Below are positions 11,814-23,900 of a stretch of 64,000 nucleotides of DNA, in pieces. The notes under the pieces are model-generated. The model was not told where the DNA came from and made no database searches. It saw only the letters and a list, made by a program, of their open reading frames with translations. Source of the DNA: Tridacna crocea (Eukaryota > Mollusca > Bivalvia > Cardiida > Cardiidae). The stretch is taken from the NCBI GenBank assembly GCA_943736015.1, contig OX031065.1, positions 42,298,427 to 42,362,426 of the forward strand. The letters run 5' to 3'. The position numbers and the translations under genes were made by a program. Within the stretch, counting starts at the first letter, position 1; each line of letters opens with the position of its first letter.

Positions 11814-11944
11814 ATGTTGCAAGCGGTATCCTTTATATATGTTCTGTCGCTGTTGAGCCTAGCACACTGTAGGGCCGTGGTACTGACAGGTGCTGGCGCG
11901 TCATTTCCTAACAAAGTCTACGAGAGATGGATTTCTGGATTTAA
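11814..11944 (+). CDS. receptor exon with start codon: signal peptide and first PstS motif
   Basis: It encodes residues 1-43 plus two bases of codon 44. A hydrophobic leader (FIYVLSLLSLAHC) is followed by LTGAGASFPNKVYERW, the opening PstS phosphate loop. The donor is GTAAGA at 11945. The exon itself probably begins at 11808, after TTTGTTTGTTTCAG, so only six untranslated bases precede the ATG here. Confidence 0.88.
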
Positions 11945-14900
11945 GTAAGAAAGAAAAATATCATAGTTTATTGCCTTTTCCCGATTTGTGTACGAAGATT
12001 TGTGTAGAATAAGATATATCGCGTCTGACATGAATTGGCGTTGAGATATAGAGTTTATCTCATCAGCTTGTGGTCAGTTAATATGGGGAAATATTTGCCG
12101 AAAAAGGGAAAGGTATGCGAAAATAACGAGTGCCTTAAAGCATGAGTTATTTTCGCGGACCTTTCGCCTTTAAGGCAAATATTCCCCCATATTAACTACA
12201 AGCTGATGAAATAAATTAAATATTATATTTCCCGCTGATTATTTTGTCAACGAATGCTACTTTCAAAACTAATGATCTCAAGTTAATTAACCGGATAAAA
12301 AGGAGTTCCAGATTTTTGGCAGGAGGTAAATATTCACTGTGGCAGGGAAATAACTCCTCCCAGCTTAAATTACGACATTTCTTTCCCCAGAACATTTCTA
12401 AAAATAGACACATGAAATATAGTACAAAATTCTATTAAACGAGTCAAGGGAAAGTGATATCAAGCGAGCCCTTGTCTAGCTTAATAACATTTTTTCTTGG
12501 CGAGTTTATTAAAATTTTTAACACATATGTCAACGAATGTCAGATCCTTTATATCACATAACGATATTTCACAATTTATAGATAATAGATAAGAAGATGC
12601 AAAACCATCTATGTAGACTATAAGCCAGCAGGGTGTTTGCTCCCCCAGAGTTTTTTGTGCTCCAAGGTCTCCTGAGCGCATTTCCAAAGTCTGCCACTTG
12701 GCGAATGGGGCTTTTGGGAATGATAGAGATTAAAGTTCATCATGCTCATCTGTAACCCTATCGTTATTAGTTTATCCTCAACTGACCTTTCTTTGGAAAT
12801 TTAATACCTTATGAAAGTCCCAAATGATCTCATGCAAAGTAATAAGCTGATATTTAGATAGTTCTATGCATTTCTAACGAAATAAAAGAACATTTAATGC
12901 AAATCAAAGCACTGACAAAATTATCATTTTATTTTTCAAGCTTCCAAACAATCATAATCTGAGAAACTACATGGATATTTTTCAGATAGATTATATTTAC
13001 TTGATCAGGGAAGCTACCCAACGGCATTTTCAGATTTATTGTGTTTCGGTTTGTCACAATAATGTATGAAATAGAAGCCTTTACACTTTTGAATTTTTTA
13101 CGTCAGTTGCTGAGAATTCAACCATTATCTGGTTCTGGTTCATTTTTTTTATTTGAGATAAAAAAAATAGTTATTGATATTTTTTTTTCATGGACTTTAT
13201 AATTAATTGATATTCATCACAGTAAACACAAATAAAACTATAGAGCAAATCAAAGTACTGAAGTTACTGATACAGTGTGTACTATTTAATTCTTACATCC
13301 ACAAATAGAGGAAAATTTTAGTAGTAAAATATATCTTGGTCTTATTTACTTAGAAGACATTTGCTTATGCTATCTACCGTGCCTTCTCTTGTAATTTTAT
13401 TAATTTAGTTCTCTCAGACAATGATATCCAAGTCTTACGAACGAAGTCCGTAACAAAGAAACAAATGAATGAATGCATGGCAGAAATAAGGATCGGAGCG
13501 GGATTCGAACTCCGAACTCCCGGACGCAAAGCCAATACCCTAACCACTGAGCCAAAGAGATATCTCCCTGACGCAGTAGCCAGGTATTGTATTTAAATCG
13601 GGAGTATATGCCATGCAGGAAGGAGTGGTCTCCCGTAACACACCCCCCTTTTAAAGTCATCATTTATTGATGACTCAAAGCCTTATTAGGCAGGAAGTCC
13701 GATTTTGGACAACAAATGGGACTAATGGCTCAATGGCCAATCCCGGACGAGCCCCCATCTTACGAACGAAGTCCGTAACAAAGAAACAAATGAATAAATG
13801 CATGGCAGAAATAAGGATCGGAGCGGGATTCGAACTCCGAACTCCCGGACGCAAAGCCAATACCCTAACCACTGAGCCAAAGAGATATCTCCCTGACGCA
13901 GTAGCCAGGTATTGTATTTAAATCGGGAGTATATGCCATGCAGGAAGGAGTGGTCTCCCGTAACACAAGAACTAAACTTTGAACTTGCCATGACGAAATA
14001 GTGAGGATATGACCTACAGCCATATTCACATTTTTAGTTCAATACAGGATATATATGCATGAATATAACTCTTTCAGCGCTATGGGCAAAACAACAGAGG
14101 ATCAAAGAATAGGAAAAAGAAACTGCTGTTCATGAATATCATATTTTAAGTCAGCATGTTATATCAAATCCAATGCCCCTCAATTCCAATATTCATACTT
14201 AGCCTTCTTGTACAGTCACGGCATAAATGCGTCATATTATTTCCTTGTTTCTTAATGCCAAGAAGTTAACCTTACAAAATTCAAAACAGGTAAAAAAGGA
14301 AAAACAACAAGCAAAGTTTTCAAAACAAAAACATTAAGCCACAATGATGGCCGGTAAGCATGAGAATGATGATGGTGAAGGCTTCACTAAGCAAATACAG
14401 TCATGCATGAGCTTTACACATTGCCACGCGTTCCTGTACACATGGCCATGCGTTCCTGTACACATTGCCAAGCATTCCTGTACACATCGCGACGCTTTCC
14501 TGTACACATCGCCACGCCTTGCTGTACACATCGCCAACCCTTCCTGTACACATTGATACGACTTTCTGTATACACATTGCCATGTATGCGTTCCTGTACA
14601 CATTGTCATGTGTTCCTTATTCATTGCCATGCGTTCCTGTACACGTTACCGCGAGTTCCTGTACATATGGCCATGCGTTCCTGTTCACATTGCCAAGCAT
14701 TCTTGTACACATCGCGACGCTTTCCTGTACACATTGCCATGCGTTCCTGTACACATTGTCATGTGTTCCTTATTCATTGCCATGCGTTCCTGTACACGTT
14801 ACCACGAGTTCCTGTACATATGGCCATGCGTTCCTGTACACATTGCCAAGCATTCTTGTACACATCGCGACGCTTTCCTGTACACATCATCACACCTTGC

Positions 14901-17900
14901 TGAACACATCGCCAAGCCTTCCTGTACACATTGATACGACTTTTTGTACACATTGCCATGCGTTCCTGTATACATTGCCATGCGTTCCTGTACACATTGC
15001 CATGCGTTCCTGTTTACATTGCCATGCATTCCGGTGTCATGTGTCCCACTCTTGGTCACATTCCAGATCTAGAGAGTAACGCATAAAATTTTCTGGTTGA
15101 CGAAACCATTTAGCGAATCAGAACTTGCGTTATTTTCACATTTACAAAATTGTTGAGAATGACACTCAGAATAGTATTGAGAATGGTTCCACATTTGATT
15201 TGTCGTCTGCAACACCTTTGAATTTAAGCAAGTGTAAAATTTTGTCGTTTAGTTCAACTGATTGTGGCGCCGCATGAGCGGCGACACTATATTCTTATTC
15301 GCTTTTGAAAAGTGCATTTGGAGGTAGCCATATTGTTTAATTCATGGACTTGTTCAGTTTTTTTAACCCATTACCACACGAGAAAAATTTAGACTGGTCC
15401 AAATTGAAAGCATTTGCAGACGACAAAATAAATGTGACTGAAAAATTGAAATTTGTTCTGGCAAGGGTAGAAAACACTGTGGGTAAAGGAGAAAATGCTG
15501 GTTACCAGCATTTTCTCCTTTTCCCACAGGGTTTTCAAAAGGCTTCTTTCTCAGGGGCGTCAAAAGTAGGGATTGTGTGGTAATGGGTTAAAACATACAT
15601 TTAAAAATACTATAGATACTTTCATTACCAGATCGAGCCTGTACCAACTTTGCCTTTTCTGTTTGGACTGAATTTTTGGTTTTGTAACATGTAAAATACA
15701 GTACTTTTACTACCAGATCGACAAAAATAAGATTGTATCACAAATAGCACAGTTTTTAAATATGTGTCTTGTCGAATCATCACGTGGACTTCTACAAAGT
15801 TTGTTAAGCTGATGCCATTGGCGTAAGAAAGTAACCCGCTGAAATGTGTCCAGTTCAGAAACAAGTGATTTGCGGCACCATTGATGTTATGCATCAATTT
15901 TTTCTTGTTACCTTTTTTAGACACCATCGACACAAACACGTGCTGCTGTCTATGACATACGAGAGTATCGGTAGTGGAGGAGGAAAAGCTAGAATAACAG
16001 GGGAAAAAGGACCGGACGTTCATTTTGCAGGGTCAGACTACCCCTTGACGACAGACGAAATCGCCAATAACCCAAATCTTATTCAGTTTCCAACAATGGC
16101 AGGGTAGGTATTCTCCAGGGGTCGCTACATGGATCAGTAGTGAGGTTCGTCGTAAGTTTCGTAACCTGGGGGCCCTAGGCTCGATCTTCAGTCGAAGCGC
16201 CAAGTCTTTTTGTGGGACTCTTTCGGCAAGTCACTTTAAATCTGTTATCCAGGACATCCAGAAATGAATAAGCAAGTTGTTGTCATCGTGATAAAGCTGA
16301 AATAAAACACTGAAGGTGGCGTAAAACAATATTCAATCAGCCAATAACGTTTTTTGTCAATGATTATCATCCACCTCTTCTTCTATTTTTCGTTAACAGA
16401 TTGGCTTTAATATATAGCTAAGAGCCTTCAAAGCACAAGATAAGAGGGAGTGATGGTATTCCATTGTTTCTCTTCCAAACTATATACTGTGTGCATTCAT
16501 TAGAATCGTCTCGGCAAGAAGATTCCAATGAATACCCACAACACAGGGTTTAGTTGAGAATAGTTAAAATTTTCAATTTTGAAATTAAAATCACTTCCTC
16601 TATCTGGAGCTCTAGACCTTGAAGGGCAGTTGTTTAACCCATTACCACACAATCCCTACTTTTGACGCCCCTGAGAAAGAAGCATTTAGAAAACATTGTG
16701 GAAAAGGAGAAAATGCTGATAACCAGCATTTTCTCCTTTTCCCACAATGTTTTCTACCCTTCACAAAACAAATTTCAAATCTTCAGTCACTTTTATTTTG
16801 TTATCTGCAAATGCTTTCAATTTAGACCAGTCTAAAATATTGTCATGTGGGAATGGGTTAACTACAGTTTTTAGTATGTTTGGTGACAGTGATAGCCAAT
16901 ACAATCTCTAAATTCATTTCCAGTTTCAAAACACCTGGTGGGGCCTTTCGTTTACCTACGGCAGTTTTTATTGGGAAACTTGCCTTTATTTATATGAATG
17001 CGACTTACTGATAGCTTGATTGTTTGGTGTCTTTTTTCAACACATTTCAAATATATCGGAGAGGCCAATGCACATATCAATGATTTCACAATATTTTGCT
17101 CGAGGCACTTGCTGTTTTCCCTTAAATCCGTCGTCAAAACAAAAATCAAACTTGTCAATCCTGTGCCAATGACTCAGAAAGAAATCTCAGAAAGAAATTT
17201 GCCGAGCTAGGGATTTAAACCAGCGAACCATTGAATTCAAATCCAATAAGTTGCCGACCGCACCACCTGGGCCCATGTTCAGCAACCATTCTTGAGAATA
17301 TTCTTAATCTTGACCTCCAAGGTTGTCCAAATTTGTGAGTAACACAACCCCTGATCGGCCAAAATCACTTCTTTGATCCGGAGCTCTGGATTTCACTTCA
17401 CGTAAAAAAATGTCTTTCACATTGATTATTTTATCTGGGCAATCGTTTTATTTTAACAAAATTCCTAGGATGGAAATGACGAAAATACTGGTAACCACCA
17501 TTTTCCCCCTTTTCCTCAGCGTTTCCTACCATCTGTTTGAAGACAAATAGATCTATCAGTTTTACCTACATGTATATTGACCACTTCAGATGCTGTCAGT
17601 ATGGACATATAGATCTATAATTTCGTTGATAGAAGTTTGAATTCGGAGAGCGCTATGATTCTGTAAACCTGGGTCTGTATTCACCAACCATTCTTAAGAA
17701 CGTTCTTAATCTTATTCTCCAGAATTTCTGAAACTGGAAAGTAACAAGACTTCTGACTAGCTAAACCATTTGGTTTAGCCAATCAAAAGTCTTGTTACTT
17801 TCCAACATAGAAAAATCTGAAGAATAAGACCAAGAACATTCTTAAGAATGGTTGGTGAATAGGGACCCTGGTGACGCATCTGTCAACGTAGTTTGTACTT

Positions 17901-20900
17901 TTTTATGCTTTCAGGTCCGTGGTTCTCGCCTATAACATACCTAATCTACAAAATCTGACACTCAGTTTAGAGACAATAGTCGGTATATACAATGGGACAT
18001 TTAGAAGATGGGACGACCCGAAAATCAAAGAGCTCAACCCCAATCAACAACTGCCTTCGACCGAAATAACTGTGTTGGTCCGCTCAGATAAATCTGGAAC
18101 CACATTTGCGTTTACGAACTGTTTGTCAAGCTATAGTTCGGAGTGGAGGAATACATACGGTACATTTGCCCAAGGACTCGATTCAAATAGGAAACCTATT
18201 TTTTGGAATAGCACGTTCATCAAATTCTATGGCAATACGAATAACGGTATGACAGGCATGGTGGTGTCCCTGTTCAATTCTATCGGCTATATGTCTGTTG
18301 CAGATGCTGTCAAATCAGGCATTCCATATGCTTATATTCAAAAGTCACCTGGAAACGTGGTTAAAGCTAACTCAGAGAGTGTTCAGAGTGCTATAATCAC
18401 CGCTAATGGTTCTTTAGACATTGCAAATACCCCGGGTCCAAATTCATACCCCTTTTCATCATTTACTTTCTTTATTACGAGACATAGCAATCCTATTGAC
18501 TGCGACGCAATGGTTGAATTTATCCGATTTGTCGAATGGTCATTCTCAGAAAAAGTAGCGAGGGATGATACAGAAAACCTGTTTATGGTGCCTCTGGACT
18601 TTGATACCGTCGACAATATCAAGAATGATATTCTTAAGACAATAACCTGTAAAGGGAGTAGGGTATGGGATATATACGTTCAACAACGTCAGCGCGAGAC
18701 CCAAGAGCCTGTTGACAACAGCTGGATGGTTCCGACTTATGGCGGCATAGGTGTTCTGTTGGCAGTGATTGTTACACTTGCCATTTTGTTTGGTCACCAG
18801 CAGTATAAAGTACATAGGGAAATTCTAAACGACACCTGGAAAATAAACGCCTCAAAGATCATGGTAGACAAAACTTCAGTTGAAGAACACAAAAAGATCG
18901 CAAACACAAAATCTACCACACCGGAGCTTGTAAAATCAGTTAGTGACTGCGGAGAATCTACTTTAGCAGACCAAGCTTGGCTTGAACATGACAATGTACA
19001 AGGTATATATCAGGGCACCGTCGTGACACTATCGGAAACACGAATACATAAAATGTCGCTGAAGGATAAGAGGATAGCTTTGTTTATGAGGGATCAAATA
19101 AAGCATACCAACGTCATGCCATTTCTCGGACTGACACTTCATCGATTTTACTATCTCGGACTTTACACTGGAATGATGCGTGGAACTATCTTAGAAGTTC
19201 TAAGTAATCCCAAATATCAGCTTCACAAGAGTTGCATTGTTGGGTTCTGTAAAGATCTTGCCGAGGGTATGAAATTTCTACACAGAAAAGGTATCGTCCA
19301 CGGGAACCTCAGGGGATCTAACTGTTTGGTTGATATGGCTTGGATTCTTAAAGTGACCGGATGGTGTGAAAATAAGATAATTGAGCGTACCTTCATCGAT
19401 ACTATCCAAATTGATACCACGGAGCGTCTCGCCGATGAAAACAATGCTAGAAAACTTCTTTGGACGGCTCCAGAGCTTATTAAATTCAACAGATCACCAA
19501 CACAGGCCGGCGATGTGTACAGTTTCGGTATGGTTGTTCAAGAAATGCTTACTGGCGATGAACCATTCAGTGAACTAGACAACTTGCCTAGCGATATAAT
19601 CACAGCTGTTATAACGTGCTCAGTGCGACCCAAATTTTGTTCTAACACACCGGCGTACATTCGGCGTCTCCTTGAGGCGACATGGGAAATGGACCCGTCT
19701 GGGCGGCCATCGTTCGCAAATATTTGCCAAGGCTTAAAAACTGCGTACCCAAAAGATACCTCGATTCTGGATTCCATAATTGACTCTTTTGAGGGATATG
19801 TTGAAATTCTTGAACAAAGGGTTAAAGGTTAGTATTTATTTATGAAATGTGGAGTTTTTATTTGTTTTAATCTTTTTGCATTGCCTTTAACGCCGTGTTC
19901 AACAGTATTTCATTTTTATTAATTAACTATTGGATATATAGAAGTTATACAAGGAAACCAGTCCACGCGATACCAGTCACATTTCTGATTTCGTATAGTA
20001 CACAGGTCGTGACCCCGTCTTAATACGACTTGACCTCCGATCAATACAGTTGACCTCGTATCAATATTGATGACCCGCGACCAATACAGAAATCCTTGAA
20101 CGTGATTGGTCAAAAGTTCAGTGGCGTGAGCGCCTGCGCTTACTTTTAGCCAATCACGTTCCAGGAGGCGGAAAAAGTAAACGTAACCCAAAAATTGATA
20201 TTTGTTTCCAGCAGGGTAGAAAATATTGTGGGAAAAAGGAGAAAATGCTGGTTACCAGCATTTTCTCCTTTTCCCACAATGTTTTAAGAAGGCCTCTTTT
20301 TCAGGGTCGTAAAAACCAGAGTTATTTGGTAAAGCGTTAATTAATAAAACTGTCATTAATCAAGTGATTTCGTATTGGCCCAGTTACAGGTCCGAGGTCA
20401 ACCGTATTGACCCTCGGCCTTTGGCCTCGGGCCAATACGGCTGATCTCGGACCTGTAACTGGGCCAATACGAAATCACTTGATTAATAACATCAAGGGTA
20501 ACAACCTACGTCACAGGAAGTGATATCGGACCTGCGCATTTTCGTAACTTATGTCCGCCATATTGAAAAGTAAGTACGATATGAAGATAGAATGCGGCTA
20601 GCTTGGGTGGATACAAACGGACTACAAAGATTCTCATGTATTTATCAAAGACATTAGATGAATACATTTAATACTCTGATGTTTTAGACAGGAAGCAGAT
20701 GTCTATATGCACAAACACTTTGACCAAATATCAAAAAGTGATTGGGTTTTAATAGTTGGTCGAAGTCTTTTCCATTAGTATAAGTAGTTAACAAAAGCTT
20801 TGACAAAAAACAAAGTCCCTAGGCATTGTACTCTATGGAGGTCTAAATACTTTTTCAGATCATTTAAAGGAACGATTACAAAAAATAAAAACAGTCTTAC

Positions 20901-23900
20901 CAAACACGCACACTGACGTTATAATAAGGGTCCGATATCACTACCTGTGACGTCACTCTGACGTACGTTGTGAGGGGTGAACATTATAATATCGCGGTGG
21001 CCGGTGTGTATATCTATGCTTTCCTGGGGATTGTTTTACCTGTACTTTGCACGGCATTCTTCCACATGTTAACACTTGGGCCGTTAAGCAGCACTGGCCT
21101 TTAACGAACAGTGTAGATCAAGATCAGACTGCACAGGACGTACAGTCTGATCTAAGATCTACACTGTTCGATACAGAGGTATTTTCCCTAGAAATATCTT
21201 TGAAATAGCGTCGTCTGGGCTTTTACTATCGGCTTCAAAAAATCATTTCAGTCATTTGGCAGCATAAGGGTTATCCCATTACCACACAATCCCTACTTTT
21301 GACGCCCCTGAGAAGGAAGCCTTTAGAAAACACCGTGGGAAAAGGAGAAAATGCTGGTAACCAGCATTTTCTCCTTTTCCCACAGTGTTTTCTGCCCGTC
21401 CCAGATTTTCAATTTTTCAGTCACCTTTATTTTGTCGTCTGCAAATGATTTCAATTTGGACCAGTCAAAAATTTTCTCGTGTGGTAAAGAGTTAAAGGTG
21501 GGTATTTAGAATTTTTACATCTCGCCAAATTAAGAAATATATATATCACTGAAATTCATATGAAAAAATAATACAAATCATCAATAATTAAGATTCATAA
21601 AATTACAAAAAAATTTTTTTTGATGGTATTCCCTTAAAAGGCTACGTAGCATCTTAAGATTTTTTTAGATTTCGCGCCAAAAATCAATAAAGCATTGTGG
21701 GAATGTCAAGTGACTGGCACGTGACTCATAACGCTTAAATTCCCTATCATAACAAACATGTAATAATTATTTTCCATAATATCTTCTTCGGACGCTATGT
21801 TTGAAGCTTCTTTTGTGTATTCCTGTAAGTAAATGAGCGAATTGTTCGTCTAAAATTAGAATGTGTCTCCCCTTAGTGTCAACCTGGGCCGTAGTAAATC
21901 TCTAATTTCTCGTGTTGTCGGACGGATTTCGACTACTGGGGTTTTACACTGCTCAAAAGAATTCATGAAAGGGTCACATTAACGTTGAAATTCAAATCTT
22001 TCTCTATGCTGAACAATCGGTTTTTGTGCTCTGAAAACCATCAGCTCACATTCTTACTAGACAAAATGGCTAAAATGTTTTCTTTTTGTTTCATTTTAAT
22101 TGCTGATAAGCCATGTTACAATGAAGATTGAAAAAATTGTTTTCCTTGTCCTTTTGTTTTTAAACAGCTCATTTTTTTCCCCAATATTTCGTTCATAACG
22201 TTACTCTCGTAAAATCTAGTGAAAGAAGAGGATGAGATGAAACAATGACATTTCCGATTCCCTAAAAAGCCCGGGTGACACGTTGTCTGCGCATGTCATA
22301 TTCTTCGAAGATTCGACTGTCTTATATGACGCATCACTACTAGTCCCGAAAGCGGGCTGACTGTAATATTACGCTCCATTAAGTATAGCAGTGTTGAAAA
22401 TAGCTTTTACGTTTCAATACGTTTGAGGAGAAATGAGACCTGCTTTAGCAACAGATTTCTCTAAGCTAGTGATCATAGTTGAGTGAAGAGCACGAGGTAG
22501 CGTTTTATTGGGTAAACTTTTTTTGTTTTAAATTCAAAGTAACGGTTGTCGCGTAGGAAAGTGGTTCGGTTCTGTACCCAGGATGCCCATATCAGATAGA
22601 TGAGTATAAATATAGAATGCCATCTAGCGGGAGATAATGCCGGGTGGCATATCAATGGCATGACCGGAAGAGCCCGTGCTTCTTTTGTGCAAACCAAATT
22701 GTTTTGTCCGTTCCGAGATTTTACACTGAACATTAAGACTGAATGAACTTATGAGCAGAAAATTATTTGGCTTGTCCTGTATTGAAAAAAAATTATCTTG
22801 CGATCGAAGTTGAGGACATGTGGTCCTTTATTTTTTTGAGCAGTGTATTTCTATAATACTTATCTTAACGAAACTGACATAGCAATATCAATCTGTGAAC
22901 GCATAACGGTTCTTTATTCATTGCCTTCAGCCACGCGTATTTTGCGTCACCAATCAAATCGCCAAGGTTTCAATGACGTCAGATCCTAGTGACGTCAGAT
23001 TTAGTTAAATTGGGACATTGACGAGGGAAACTTTATATCGTCAGCGTACTCAATTTTTAAAAAAGAAAGAAAGAAAGAAAAAAAAAAACTTTTGAACGGT
23101 AAAACTTTGCTGTATAAGAAATTCGTTGTACGGTCAGGGGTTTGGTAACTTGTTCACAGCTGTGGTGAATCATGTCGCCCCGAGCTGAAGCATGCGGCAA
23201 CATTATTTAGTACAGCCGTGAACAAGTTTCTAAATCCCCTGCCACCTTACTGCCACTAACTAGATCTAATAGAATCATACGCTGTGAAATGGCTTACAAC
23301 ACGCGAAAAGGGACATTCAGACATCTGCGTAAAATGTCGTCTCGGATCAGCCTGCGCGGTCCGCGCAGGCTAATCCGAGACGGCACTTTCCGTTTATATG
23401 ATTTTTCCTGTTCTGTACAAGTCTACTGAAGGACACAATCTAATGCAGACGTGAAGTGCTGTCTCGGATTAGCCTGCGCGGACTGCGCAGGCTGATCCGA
23501 GACGACACTTTACGCAAATGTCCGGATGCCCCTTTTCGCGTGTTGCAAGCCAAATGAGGGTCTAATGCATCTCGATCAATGTCAGTCTGTGCATTCAGCA
23601 CTTAACCCTTTAACATACATTCAAGACTTCTAACGAACCTAAAAGAAAAGCTTTTAAAACATTGTGGAGAAAAAATGCTGGAACTAACTTTTTATGACAT
23701 TATTAGTTGTACGGTCAGGTGGCAGGTGACTTGGAACCTTGTTCAAGGGTGTGGTTAATCATGTTGCCCCGAGCCGAAGGTTCCAAGTCCCCTGCCACCT
23801 GACCGTACAACGAATTTATTATACTGAAAAGTTTTACCCTTTTCAAAGCGCGTTAAGCGAAATTTTCCTGTTTTATAATTTCACGAATCGAGTATGCTGA

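Noticed and set aside
13480..13565. Possible functional tRNA genes on the - strand
   Set aside because: Box A and box B are present but the acceptor stem does not pair and the body continues as a SINE.
13400..13991. Two similar - strand frames of about 87 residues
   Set aside because: They are readings through the tRNA-derived SINE pair; the similarity comes from the element, not from a gene family.
14334..15079. Overlapping long frames on both strands (up to about 200 codons)
   Set aside because: They translate a 22-bp minisatellite; the same motif appears in all frames, and open frames on both strands argue against coding.
17919..19835. The large + strand frame as a complete single-exon gene ending at the TAG near 19831
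   Set aside because: The stop lies just after a good donor (GTTAGT), the protein would lack a signal peptide and the first two PstS loops, and the upstream and downstream exons join in phase.
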